Source: Gammaproteobacteria bacterium
GTDB lineage: Bacteria; Pseudomonadota; Gammaproteobacteria; Steroidobacterales; GCA-2729495
Assembly: GCA_030426355.1 (NCBI GenBank)
Contig: JAUHYQ010000004.1
Location: 248,001-312,000, forward strand
DNA: 64,000 nt
Direction of reading: 5' to 3'
A program made the position numbers and the translations under genes. The notes under the pieces were generated by a model. The model had not been told where the DNA came from. It made no database searches and saw only the letters and a program-made list of their open reading frames with translations. Below are positions 44,099 through 52,790 of this stretch, piece by piece (position 1 is the stretch's first letter; every line of letters starts with the position of its first letter).

Positions 44099-46603
44099 TT
44101 AACCCGGCGCTCCGAGATACCGAGACAGCCGCAATAAGTCGGCGAATACGCCGGCAGCGGTTACATCGGGCCCGGCCCCCGGACCCTGCACGACCAGCGG
44201 GTTGTCACTGTAGCGCCCGGATACAAACCGCACGATGTTGTCAGTCAGGTTAATGTGAGCGAAAGAGTGGTCACGTGGCAGCGACTCCAGCCGCACCGTC
44301 GCTTTACCGTTGCTGTACAGACTGCCGACGTAGCGCAGTACCTTGTCGTTTGCCTGAGCTGACTTGTAGCGCTCCAGCATCGCAGCATCGTATTTGCTAA
44401 GCCGGTTCAGGAAGTCGTCAATGCTCCCCTGCTCCAGTTCGGTCGGCACCAGGCTCTCGATCTCAATGTCATGAAGCTCAAGTTGCATACCCAGTTCACG
44501 CGCAAGAATGATGAGCTTGCGAGCCACATCCGTGCCTGACAAGTCGTCACGCGGGTCGGGTTCTGTGTAACCGTTGTCCCGAGCTGTCCGCACGATAGCC
44601 GAGAACTCTGTGCTGCCGTCGAACACGTTGAACAGGTAGGCCAGCGTCCCGGAAAAGATACCTTCAATAGAAACAATTTCGTCGCCGGTTTCTTTGAGAT
44701 CGCGCAGAGTCTGAATGATCGGCAGGCCTGCACCGCAACTGCTTTCGTACAGAAAATGGGCATTTTTCGCGCGGCGGCTGCTGCGCAGCTTTTCGTAATA
44801 GGACAGCGGACCGCTTTGCGCTTTTTTATTAGCCGTCACTACGTGTATGCCCGCTTCAAACCAGCCGGTATAACGCCCGGACACTTCGTCGCTGGCCGTG
44901 CAGTCCACGATCACGGCATGCGGCAAGTGCTCGGCATTGACGTGGGTTTCAAAGCGCTGCCAGTCAAGCGGCTCGCCCTGCGATTCCAGCGCTTCGCGCC
45001 ATTTGTTCAGATCTACGCTGCGCTCGGCGAGCAACATGCGTGAGGACGTTGCTATACCGCGCACCCGAAAATCGACGTTGAAATCCTTCTTGAGGTGGCT
45101 GATCTGGTCGGCCATCTGGGCGATCAGAGTCGCACCAACGTTGCCGGGCCCGATCAGGCCCATCGACAACGTTTCGGTGGACAGGTAAAAGCCGGCATGC
45201 GCAGCCCGCAGTGCACGGGTCGCAACGTCTGCATCGATGACAGCCGAGATGTTGCGCTCCGAAGAGCCTTGCGCAATTGCGCGAATGTTAATGCCGGCGT
45301 TAGCCAGCGTACTGAAGAAACGCGATGCGATGCCAGGAACGCCCGCCATGCCATCACCCACCACGGCAATAATGCTGCAGTTCGGCCGGATGTCGACACG
45401 CTGAATCTGGTTCTGTTCGAGTTCCACGGCAAAGGCCTGCCGCACGACTGCGCCGACCGGTTCGGCCATGTGGCCAGGTACGGCAAAACAGATCGAATGT
45501 TCCGAGCTTGCCTGCGAAATCAGAATGACCGATATGCCCGCGTTGCGTAATGCGCCGAATAACCGGTCGGCCGTGCCCGGTACACCGATCATGCCGGTAC
45601 CCTCGAGATTCACCAGCGCGACGTTCTGCACGGTGGTGATGCCCTTGATGGTCGGGCCTGAATTCGCGGTCGCGCTGATCATGGAGCCGGCGTCTTCGGG
45701 GTGGAAGGTATTCTTTATATAAATGGGAATATCTTTCAGCACTGCCGGCGACATGGTCTGCGGATGAATAACCTTGGCACCGAAATAAGCCAGTTCCATC
45801 GCCTCGTTGTAAGTTAACTCCGGAATTACGGCGGCTTCGGGTACGCGGTTCGGGTCAGCGCTCATAACACCACTGACGTCCGTCCAGATGGTAATGCTGC
45901 GCGCATCCAGTAAGGCACCCATGATAGAGGCACTGAAATCGCTGCCGTTACGCCCCAGGGTGGTTGGCAGCCCCGCATTGTCGGTGGCAATAAATCCGGT
46001 AATCACGGCGATGGACTGTTCGTCCTGCGGGAATTTTTCATCCACCAATTGGCGGGAGCGATCCCACAGCACAGCCGGGCCCAGTTCACCGTGCTCAATA
46101 ATCAGGATTTCGCGCGTGTCCACCCAAGATATGTGTCGCTTTAGCGGGTCGGTTTCACGTTCCTGCTTGAGGTATGCCGCAAGCATCCGGGTCGACCAGA
46201 TTTCGCCGTAACCCGCCACAATATCCCGACTGCGTTGAGCGGCCGAGCCGACCAGCGCCACCGCGTTGAGGATGTCACGGGTTTCGCCCAGCTCACGCTC
46301 AAAAACATCCAGTAACGCTGCACGTGCGCGTTCGTCAGGGAGTAATTCGCCGGCAGTTGCTGCGTAACGATCGCGAATGGCGGCCAGGCCTGCTTCGGTA
46401 TCACCGGCAGCGCTTTCGGCGGCCGAAACCAATGCCAAAAGGCTGTTGGTCATCCCGCCCATGGCCGACACGACCACGGCTTGCCGTTGTTCCGGTTGAT
46501 CGTGCAGCAAACGCGCAACGCTGCGGAAGCAATCCGCATTGGCCACGCTGGTGCCGCCAAACTTGTGGACGACCCAGCTATTGCTGTTACTTGCAGCGGT
46601 CAC
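44099..46603 (-). CDS. thrA: Bifunctional aspartokinase I / homoserine dehydrogenase
   Basis: 834 residues from the GTG at 46603, which has AGGA 9 bases upstream; a TTG at 46609 is too near that site. The aspartokinase domain starts VVHKFGGTSVANADCF and has RNGSDFSASIMGALL (~225). Two ACT domains (~320-460; ASSEHSICFAVPGHM, QGSSERNISAVID) sense threonine. The homoserine dehydrogenase starts at ~470 (GLIGPGNVGATLIAQM), with TANKKAQSGPLSYYEKLR and EGIFSGTLAYLFNVFDG near its active site. It catalyses the first and third steps from aspartate to threonine. First gene of thrA-thrC-NERD. Confidence 0.96.
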   Translation of the reverse strand: MTAASNSNSWVVHKFGGTSVANADCFRSVARLLHDQPEQRQAVVVSAMGGMTNSLLALVSAAESAAGDTEAGLAAIRDRYAATAGELLPDERARAALLDVFERELGETRDILNAVALVGSAAQRSRDIVAGYGEIWSTRMLAAYLKQERETDPLKRHISWVDTREILIIEHGELGPAVLWDRSRQLVDEKFPQDEQSIAVITGFIATDNAGLPTTLGRNGSDFSASIMGALLDARSITIWTDVSGVMSADPNRVPEAAVIPELTYNEAMELAYFGAKVIHPQTMSPAVLKDIPIYIKNTFHPEDAGSMISATANSGPTIKGITTVQNVALVNLEGTGMIGVPGTADRLFGALRNAGISVILISQASSEHSICFAVPGHMAEPVGAVVRQAFAVELEQNQIQRVDIRPNCSIIAVVGDGMAGVPGIASRFFSTLANAGINIRAIAQGSSERNISAVIDADVATRALRAAHAGFYLSTETLSMGLIGPGNVGATLIAQMADQISHLKKDFNVDFRVRGIATSSRMLLAERSVDLNKWREALESQGEPLDWQRFETHVNAEHLPHAVIVDCTASDEVSGRYTGWFEAGIHVVTANKKAQSGPLSYYEKLRSSRRAKNAHFLYESSCGAGLPIIQTLRDLKETGDEIVSIEGIFSGTLAYLFNVFDGSTEFSAIVRTARDNGYTEPDPRDDLSGTDVARKLIILARELGMQLELHDIEIESLVPTELEQGSIDDFLNRLSKYDAAMLERYKSAQANDKVLRYVGSLYSNGKATVRLESLPRDHSFAHINLTDNIVRFVSGRYSDNPLVVQGPGAGPDVTAAGVFADLLRLSRYLGAPG

Positions 46604-46751
46604 GTTCAACTTTCCTGAATTTTGTTATTGAGGTGGTTGTCACTATTACTAAAGGTGTTAGCCGTCCGGGTGGGCGCCCTGGCCGGCCGCGTATGATAAC
46701 CGTAACCGCAGGGAACTTGCATGCACCGCGCAAGGGGGCAACAATGCGCCC

Positions 46752-47597
46752 ATGCACATGAACGCTGATCAATTCCGGGACTGGGAGAACAAGGCCATCA
46801 CCATCCTGGGCATGTCCGGAGTGGGTAAAACCACCCTGGCCAACCATGTTCCGCACACCAGTTGGTTCCATTATTCCGGTGATTACCGCATTGGAACCCG
46901 CTACCTTGATGAACCCATCATGGACAACATCAAGCAACAGGCCATGCAGGTTGGTTTTTTGCGCGACCTGCTTCGCAGCGATTCCATATACATTGCCAAC
47001 AACATCACGGTACACAACCTGGAACCCATTTCGTCGTTTCTGGGGCAACTGGGGTCACCCGAACTGGGCGGGCTGGAAATGGATGAATTTTTGCGTCGGC
47101 AGCAGTTGCATCGCGAGGCTGAAAACCGCGCCATGGTGGACGTTGCTTCTTTTATGGAAAAAGCACGCGGCATCTACGGTTATCAGCATTTTCTGAACGA
47201 CACGGGCGGCAGTGTATGCGAGCTCAATAGCCCGGAAGCTGAGAAAGTGCTGGCCGACCATACGCTAGTACTTTATATCCGCGCTGATGAGGACATGGAA
47301 CAGAAATTGATAGAGCGTGCGCAAAGCGACCCGAAACCGCTCTACTACAACGAAGATTTTCTGCGCAAAAAAGTTGCTCAGTATCTGGCCGCCGAACGCC
47401 TGTCTGACAGTAGTCAGATGGACCCTAAGGCGTTTGCCAAATGGATATTTCCTGAGCTGGTTCGCCACCGTCGGCCGCTGTATCAGTCGTTAGCCGATCG
47501 TTACGGATATACGGTCAGCGCTAAAGAAGCCGAGCAGGTCGGATCCGAGGCCGATTTCCTCACTATGGTTGAGGAAGCGATCCGGCGGTCAGGCTAA
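46752..47597 (+). CDS. Uncharacterised P-loop NTPase or kinase-like protein
   Basis: 281 residues, cytoplasmic. Walker A is GMSGVGKTTLANHVP (~20-34). A DYRIGTRYLDEPI segment follows at the place where small kinases bind their substrate. TLVLYIRADED (~175) looks like the Walker B-type or lid strand of an NMP-kinase fold. The C-terminal part (FPELVRHRRPLYQSLADRYG) resembles the end of shikimate or gluconate kinase-like proteins. I do not recognise a named family. It is divergent from thrA across ~145 bp and runs into an esterase gene 3 bp later. Confidence 0.55.
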   Translation: MHMNADQFRDWENKAITILGMSGVGKTTLANHVPHTSWFHYSGDYRIGTRYLDEPIMDNIKQQAMQVGFLRDLLRSDSIYIANNITVHNLEPISSFLGQLGSPELGGLEMDEFLRRQQLHREAENRAMVDVASFMEKARGIYGYQHFLNDTGGSVCELNSPEAEKVLADHTLVLYIRADEDMEQKLIERAQSDPKPLYYNEDFLRKKVAQYLAAERLSDSSQMDPKAFAKWIFPELVRHRRPLYQSLADRYGYTVSAKEAEQVGSEADFLTMVEEAIRRSG

Positions 47598-47600
47598 GTC

Positions 47601-48593
47601 ATGCGCTGTCTCCGTTGGTTATTGTTGGGTTGCCTGATAACGGGTGCCGCCGCGCACGCCGATGAAACTGCCAACCCGGTGCCCGGGCACGTCAGCCCGC
47701 AGGCGCAGGAGTATCTGGCCAAAGCGCGGCTGGGGCAGTTGCCGCCGCGCGCATACGATCCGGCCTACATGGAGCGCATGCGCAAAGTGCTGGGCAATAT
47801 GTTTTTGCGCACGGCCCGGCAAATTGATCCCGAGTTTGTGCTCGCGCCCCAACGGATAAACGGCGTCGATGCTTTTTGGGTAAACCGGGATGTGCCGGAG
47901 CAACCCGAACCGATCCTCATTTATTTGCACGGTGGCGGTCATGTGCTCGGCTCTGCACAACAGAACGTTGCGACGGCTTTGCGTGTGACCCGGGAATCAA
48001 ATATCCCGGTATTGTCGGTTGAATACCGGCTCGCCCCGGAGCACCCTTTCCCCGCCGATGTGGACGACGCAGTGGCGGTTTACAAAGGTCTGCTGAAACT
48101 GGGTTATCAGGCGTCGCAAATTGGCATCTTTGGTGACTCGGCCGGTGGCGGTCTTGCAGTGTCAATGGTGCTGGCTGCCAGAGATCAGGGCTTGCCCCTG
48201 CCCGGCGCGGTCGCTGCCCTCTCGCCAAGCGTCGATCACACGCGTCAGGGTGACACGCGACAGACCCTGGTGCAGGTGGATCCCATTCTGCGCTCTGCAG
48301 CCGATTCATCTCTGTATGTCGGTGACACCCCTGCGGATGACCCGCTGCTATCGCCGGTATTCGCTGACTTCAATGCTTTTCCGCCGCTGCTGATTCAAGT
48401 GGGCAGTCGTGAGGTGTTGTTGAGCGACTCGTTGTTGCTGGCCCGGAAAGCCAGAACAGACGGCGTGAATGTGGTACTCGATGTGTGGGATGGCATGTGG
48501 CACGTCTGGCAGGACACGCCGGATCTGCCGGAGGCCGAGGCCGCGTGCACTGAGCTCGCCGCATTCTTTCGCCGGCACCTGATTGCATCGTGA
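47601..48593 (+). CDS. Exported alpha/beta hydrolase, hormone-sensitive-lipase family
   Basis: 330 residues. A signal peptide (LRWLLLGCLITGAAAHAD) suggests periplasmic location. The oxyanion motif HGGGHVLGSA (~112) and the nucleophile elbow GDSAGGGLAVSMV (~180) define family IV (HSL) esterases. The acid is likely Asp in ADDPLLSPV or REVLLSDSLL, and the His in GMWHVWQDTP (~300). It hydrolyses small acyl esters; the substrate is unknown. The gene starts 3 bp after the P-loop gene and likely shares its transcript. Confidence 0.85.
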   Translation: MRCLRWLLLGCLITGAAAHADETANPVPGHVSPQAQEYLAKARLGQLPPRAYDPAYMERMRKVLGNMFLRTARQIDPEFVLAPQRINGVDAFWVNRDVPEQPEPILIYLHGGGHVLGSAQQNVATALRVTRESNIPVLSVEYRLAPEHPFPADVDDAVAVYKGLLKLGYQASQIGIFGDSAGGGLAVSMVLAARDQGLPLPGAVAALSPSVDHTRQGDTRQTLVQVDPILRSAADSSLYVGDTPADDPLLSPVFADFNAFPPLLIQVGSREVLLSDSLLLARKARTDGVNVVLDVWDGMWHVWQDTPDLPEAEAACTELAAFFRRHLIAS

Positions 48594-48727
48594 AGGCGAT
48601 GGTGTGACCGCGCAGTGACGCGTTTTGCGTCAAATCGTGACCAAATTACTGTTAAAACAATGTCGTTCGGCTAGACTTGCCGCCGGATACGACAGCGTAT
48701 TCGCCGTGCCACGATTAAGATTGCATC

Positions 48728-49939
48728 ATGACAAACGAAGTTGAAAACACAGGCCCGTTGCAGGGCATTCGCGTTCTGGAGCTCGGTCAGCTGATTGCCG
48801 GCCCGTTCACCGGTTCTTTTCTCGGCTATTTCGGTGCGGAAATCATCAAGGTCGAGCAACCGGGCGTGGGCGATCCGTTGCGCAAGTGGCGCATGATGGA
48901 TGGCGACACGTCGGTTTGGTGGGCCGGTATGGCACGCAATAAAAAGTGCATCACGGCAAATTTGCGCACCCCTGAAGGTGCCGACGTGGTTCGGCAACTG
49001 GCCAAACAGTGCGATGTTTTAATCGAGAACTTTCGTCCCGGTGCCATGGAAAAATGGGGCCTCGGGCCTGATGAACTGCGCCGCGACAATCCAGGGCTTA
49101 TCTATACCCGGGTGTCTGGCTACGGTCAGGACGGCCCCAACTCGAGCAAGCTCGGGTTTGCTTCCGTTTGTGAAGGTTACGGCGGATTTCGCTACCTGAA
49201 CGGTTTTCCTGACAGGCCTCCGGTGCGTCCCAATCTCAGTATGGGCGACACGATGGCGGCGTTTCATGCCGTTATGGGTATTCTGATGGCGTGCGTGCGC
49301 AAGCAGAACGATCCGCAGTCACGTGGTCAGGTCATCGACGTGGCCATCTATGAGGCCGTGTACAACATGATGGAGTCGGTGGTTTCCGAATACGACCGCG
49401 GTGGCGAGATTCGCGAATGCTCGGGTTCAACACTCACCGGTATCGTGCCAACCAACACTTACCGTTGCTCGGACGGCAAAGACGTCATCATCGGTGCAAA
49501 CGGAGATTCAATATTTAAACGCTTGTGCGTGGCCATGGGTCGACCCGAGATGGGTGACGACCCGCGCTTTGCGGACAACGCGGGGCGCGTTGCCAACGAG
49601 CCGGAAATTGACGCCGTTATTGCCGAGTGGATGCGTGGCATGAGCAGCAGCGAGGCGCTGGCAGTGCTTGAAAAAGCTGAAGTTCCATCCGGGCCGATCT
49701 ACAGCGTGGCCGATATGTTTAACGATGAGCACTATCAGGCGCGCGGTCTGTTTGAAACGGTGGAGTCGAATGGCAAGCCGCTCAAGGTTCCGGCAATGGT
49801 TCCAAAGCTCAGTGATACACCTGGTGGTACGCGCTGGCCTGGTCCGGCGCTGGGCGCACACACTCAGGAAATCCTCGGCGGGCTGCTCGGCTATTCGGAT
49901 GCCGAAATTGCTGCACTTAAAGATGCTGGAGCGATTTAA
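48728..49939 (+). CDS. Class III acyl-CoA transferase (CaiB/BaiF family)
   Basis: 403 residues, cytoplasmic. Marks: GIRVLELGQLIAGPFTGSFL (~12-32), EIIKVEQPGVGDPLR, VRQLAKQCDVLIENFRPGAM (~85-105), and the catalytic Asp in NLSMGDTMAAFHAVMG (~172). The C-terminus YSVADMFNDEHYQARG (~325) is the family's second signature. It moves CoA between carboxylic acids and is commonly used to activate aromatic or carnitine-like acids for breakdown. It opens the catabolic cluster and is followed by a MarR regulator gene. Its own substrate is not evident. Confidence 0.88.
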   Translation: MTNEVENTGPLQGIRVLELGQLIAGPFTGSFLGYFGAEIIKVEQPGVGDPLRKWRMMDGDTSVWWAGMARNKKCITANLRTPEGADVVRQLAKQCDVLIENFRPGAMEKWGLGPDELRRDNPGLIYTRVSGYGQDGPNSSKLGFASVCEGYGGFRYLNGFPDRPPVRPNLSMGDTMAAFHAVMGILMACVRKQNDPQSRGQVIDVAIYEAVYNMMESVVSEYDRGGEIRECSGSTLTGIVPTNTYRCSDGKDVIIGANGDSIFKRLCVAMGRPEMGDDPRFADNAGRVANEPEIDAVIAEWMRGMSSSEALAVLEKAEVPSGPIYSVADMFNDEHYQARGLFETVESNGKPLKVPAMVPKLSDTPGGTRWPGPALGAHTQEILGGLLGYSDAEIAALKDAGAI

Positions 49940-49981
49940 AGCTTCGACTGCTTGAAGTTATTGCGTGGTTGCTGCGCCGAG

Positions 49982-50004
49982 CATGTAGAATATGTATCTA
50001 CATG
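49982..50004. promoter_or_regulatory. Palindromic operator over the MarR gene start
   Basis: CATGTAGA and TCTACATG form a perfect 8-bp inverted repeat around 7 bases, and the right arm contains the start codon of the MarR gene. MarR dimers bind such palindromes of ~20 bp, so self-repression is likely. Confidence 0.65.
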
Positions 50005-50478
50005 AATAACAAAGCCAAGACCTTACGCTCGGTCGACGCTGCCCCGCCACGCGACTGGCCGCTTACATACGGGATGCTCCCCTACCTGATGAACCGGGTG
50101 ACTGCCCGTGTGAATCAGCTGTGGGTCAGGCAACTGCGCGAGCATGGCCTGACCGTGGGTCGTTGGCAGGTGCTTAGCGTATTGTCCCGTTTTGATGGCA
50201 GCCGCATTGGTACCATAGCCGACCTCAGTGGCGGCGAGCAGCCGGCCGTAAGTCGCGTTATAGACCAAATGGAGCGCGACGGTCTGGTGGTTCGTCGGCC
50301 CTCGCTGATGGACAGTCGTGCCGTCGAGGTATGGATTACCGACCGCGGCCGTGCCCTGACGGCCAGACTGATGCCCGAAGCCGAAGTCTTCGTGGAGCGC
50401 ATGTTTCGCAAATTAAGCCCCGCGGAAATTCGCGGCCTCACGAAAATTCTGGAACGTCTGTTTAGCGACCTGCAATGA
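50002..50478 (+). CDS. MarR-family transcription regulator
   Basis: 158 residues from the ATG at 50002; a longer reading from 49969 is unlikely because it covers the operator. The winged helix-turn-helix is clear: HGLTVGRWQVLSVLSRF (~45), IADLSGGEQPAVSRVIDQME (recognition helix, ~72-92) and the wing LVVRRPSLMDSRAVEVWITD. It would dimerise through terminal helices and release DNA when an aromatic-type ligand binds. A palindrome spans its own start. UbiD gene 50480 follows immediately, so the regulator likely controls this cluster. Confidence 0.88.
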   Translation: MNNKAKTLRSVDAAPPRDWPLTYGMLPYLMNRVTARVNQLWVRQLREHGLTVGRWQVLSVLSRFDGSRIGTIADLSGGEQPAVSRVIDQMERDGLVVRRPSLMDSRAVEVWITDRGRALTARLMPEAEVFVERMFRKLSPAEIRGLTKILERLFSDLQ

Positions 50479-50479
50479 A

Positions 50480-51982
50480 ATGAGCACACCCCAACCCTGC
50501 ACTACCGCCCCCGCACTTTGCGGCCCATACGATAGCTTGCGTGATTACGTGGCTGCGCTCGACGCGCGCGGCCGCTTACTGCGCATTGCGGAAATGGATG
50601 CCGATCGTTTCGAGCCAACCGGCTTTGCCTACCGCCTTATCGAGGAAAAGGGATTTCACAAAGCACCGGCATTTTTAATCGAACGCCTGAAAATTAACGG
50701 TCGTTGGCTAGAAGGCCCGGTGTTGGGTAACGCTTTTCCCGGTTGGGATGGCGAAGCGCTGGCTTTCGGTGCCGAGCCCTACACCGCTGATCAAGCTAAA
50801 GCGCGTGCGGCGGGTACGCAGTTGCTCGAAGGCCTGTTGAGCAAAGACAAGCGCTGGCCAGCCATTCCGCCTGAAACCATCAGCGCGGCGGAGGCCCCCT
50901 GCAAAGCGAACGTGCGGCTTGGTGACGATGTTGATCTCGAAAGCTTCGCGTGGCTGCAAACCAATCCACGCGATGCGGGCAGATACCTGAATGCGGCATC
51001 GGTATTTATGGAGGACCCGGAACTTGGGCGCAATGTGGGTACCTACCGTTGCCAGCTAAAGGGAAAGAATCGGGTCGGTGTTAATGCCGAGATCGGACAG
51101 CATGCGTGGCAGTTCATCGACCGTGCCCGTAAAGCCGGCCGCAAGTCGGTAACCGCCGCTTTGGTTATTGGTGCGGACCCGATCACCTTTGCAGTGGGCA
51201 CATCAAAAATTACGCAGTTGGGTGAAGACGAGCTGAATATTGCGGGCGGTTTGCGGCGCAAAGCGGTGCAACTGGTTAAGTGCGAAACCAGTTCGGTACG
51301 GGTTCCCGCGCATGCAGAAATCGTTATCGAAGGTGAAATTCCCGTCGACCGGATGGAGGCGGAAGGCCCCTACGGCGAGGTATACGGTTACATGGGGCTC
51401 GAGAAGCCCGAGAACTTTTTTATGGAAGTCAAAGCGGTGACCTACCGCGACCGGCCGTTGATATTGAATTCCTTTGCCGGTATCACCAAGCTGACCTTGA
51501 TGCTCGCGCAGAATGTCAGCAACAAAGTACGATATCGCGAACAGATTCCAGGTCTGGTGGATATATACCGCCCGATAGAAACCACCGGTGTCACATTGTT
51601 GAGTATTAAAAAACAGCAGGCCGGCGAAGGCCTGGAGGCCGGACGGGTGATTGCTGAAGGCGATATCTTTGCCAAAACAGTCATTGTGGTTGACGAAGAT
51701 ATTGATATTCACAACTTTACGCAGGTTTTTCACGCTTTGGGCACGCGCTGGCAGCCGCACCCGGCAGCCGAACTGATTGAGAGCACCAAAGGGTTTCCGC
51801 TGGACCCGAGTCAGCCGCAACGCTGGGTAACCAGCAAAATGATTATCGATGCGACCCGCCAGTTCCCGGATGAAGGCGGCCCTGCGCACTGGCCAGAGGT
51901 ATCCCGAGTGCTGCTTGAACAGCACAGCCCGGAGGTTTTTGATCTCGTCGATTCACGCTGGCAGGAGTATTTCGGCCAATGA
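50480..51982 (+). CDS. UbiD-family prFMN-dependent decarboxylase
   Basis: 500 residues, starting 1 bp after the MarR stop. The family fold is seen in SLRDYVAALDARGRLLRIAE (N-terminus), DPELGRNVGTYRCQLKGKNR (~185) and the prFMN site with the catalytic Glu pair in RMEAEGPYGEVYGYMG (~290). The C-terminus PLDPSQPQRWVTSKMIIDAT is also typical. Members decarboxylate, or carboxylate, aromatic and alpha,beta-unsaturated acids, and need prFMN from UbiX, which is not encoded here. It is clearly not UbiD itself of ubiquinone synthesis. Coupled to the downstream gene by ATGA. Confidence 0.88.
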   Translation: MSTPQPCTTAPALCGPYDSLRDYVAALDARGRLLRIAEMDADRFEPTGFAYRLIEEKGFHKAPAFLIERLKINGRWLEGPVLGNAFPGWDGEALAFGAEPYTADQAKARAAGTQLLEGLLSKDKRWPAIPPETISAAEAPCKANVRLGDDVDLESFAWLQTNPRDAGRYLNAASVFMEDPELGRNVGTYRCQLKGKNRVGVNAEIGQHAWQFIDRARKAGRKSVTAALVIGADPITFAVGTSKITQLGEDELNIAGGLRRKAVQLVKCETSSVRVPAHAEIVIEGEIPVDRMEAEGPYGEVYGYMGLEKPENFFMEVKAVTYRDRPLILNSFAGITKLTLMLAQNVSNKVRYREQIPGLVDIYRPIETTGVTLLSIKKQQAGEGLEAGRVIAEGDIFAKTVIVVDEDIDIHNFTQVFHALGTRWQPHPAAELIESTKGFPLDPSQPQRWVTSKMIIDATRQFPDEGGPAHWPEVSRVLLEQHSPEVFDLVDSRWQEYFGQ

Positions 51983-52752
51983 GTGCGGCCCCCTATTCTC
52001 TGGCTTTTATCGACAGCGTAATCGACGGGTTTATGGTCGGTGCAGAGCTGACCGAGGTCGACGGCCCTGACGGTGGGCCCTATTTGCCGCTGACCCAAAG
52101 CGAATCGCCTGACCAAACCGCCGGTTATGTGCGATTGTGGCGCGCTCAGGGTGAATCGCCGCTGGACCGGATGGTGCACATGCGCCTGATTGCCGGCCCG
52201 GTGGAAACCCAGTTGCTGTTTGTATTTGGCAGAGCCGACACCTGCATGCCGCATTTGCATCTGCAGGTGGTGGAATTCCCCCCGGACGGTTGCGTGTACA
52301 ACGTGGATTTGATGCCCCGACTGGATGCGGTGGATTTTCCCGACTGGTTTACGCGGGTTTACATCGGATTGCGACGTCCCTATAAACAGGCAACCAGCGA
52401 CCGCAATAACTCATGCGCGCAGGCACCGGCCAATCCGGCACTGGCGGTTTACATGTCGCCGTGGGGCATTGCCAGCGGCAGGGCCAACCGGGCTGAGCTC
52501 GAGGCGGTGGAGCCGCAATTGCGCGACTACGTGAGCCACTATCTGACGCTGTCTAAAGCTGACGACTGGGCGGCGCCGGCCGGGGTGGATACGGCTGAGC
52601 GTGACCAGCGGTACCTTGAACTGTTTTTTGCTGATGAACTGGATCCTCGCGCCTGGCATGGCGTCTATAAGGTGGTCGGCGAAGCCCGCGGGCGGGTCAT
52701 TAAGGCCCTGCTGCGCAACCCGCAACGGAATTTACCTCACAAAAATTCTTGA
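51979..52752 (+). CDS. Uncharacterised protein resembling red chlorophyll catabolite reductase / bilin reductases
   Basis: 257 residues, cytoplasmic, coupled to the UbiD gene (ATGA). Its layout recalls plant red chlorophyll catabolite reductase: a strand pair ending VDLMPRLDAVDFPDWFTRVY (~115-135; compare LDLTPRKDLPLYPDY in plants, from memory), then ALAVYMSPWGIASG (~155), a helix LRDYVSHYLTLSKAD and a final RDQRYLELFFADELDPRAWH helix. The ferredoxin-dependent bilin reductase superfamily reduces open-chain tetrapyrroles. The similarity is by eye only and could be wrong. If right, it is unusual beside a UbiD decarboxylase. Confidence 0.4.
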   Translation: MSAAPYSLAFIDSVIDGFMVGAELTEVDGPDGGPYLPLTQSESPDQTAGYVRLWRAQGESPLDRMVHMRLIAGPVETQLLFVFGRADTCMPHLHLQVVEFPPDGCVYNVDLMPRLDAVDFPDWFTRVYIGLRRPYKQATSDRNNSCAQAPANPALAVYMSPWGIASGRANRAELEAVEPQLRDYVSHYLTLSKADDWAAPAGVDTAERDQRYLELFFADELDPRAWHGVYKVVGEARGRVIKALLRNPQRNLPHKNS

Positions 52753-52790
52753 AAAACTTTATAACATATTAATTAATAAAGAGAAGTAAT

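Noticed and set aside
46610-46680. A Thr/Ile/Val-rich stretch (TPLVIVTTTSITKF) upstream of thrA that resembles a thr leader peptide
   Set aside because: No ribosome site at a start and no terminator hairpin before thrA; the frame runs into thrA itself, so attenuation is not supported.
48616-48632. Hairpin TGACGC-GTTTT-GCGTCA before the CoA-transferase gene as terminator
   Set aside because: The stem is only 6 bp and no T-run follows; it may be an operator but there is no other support.
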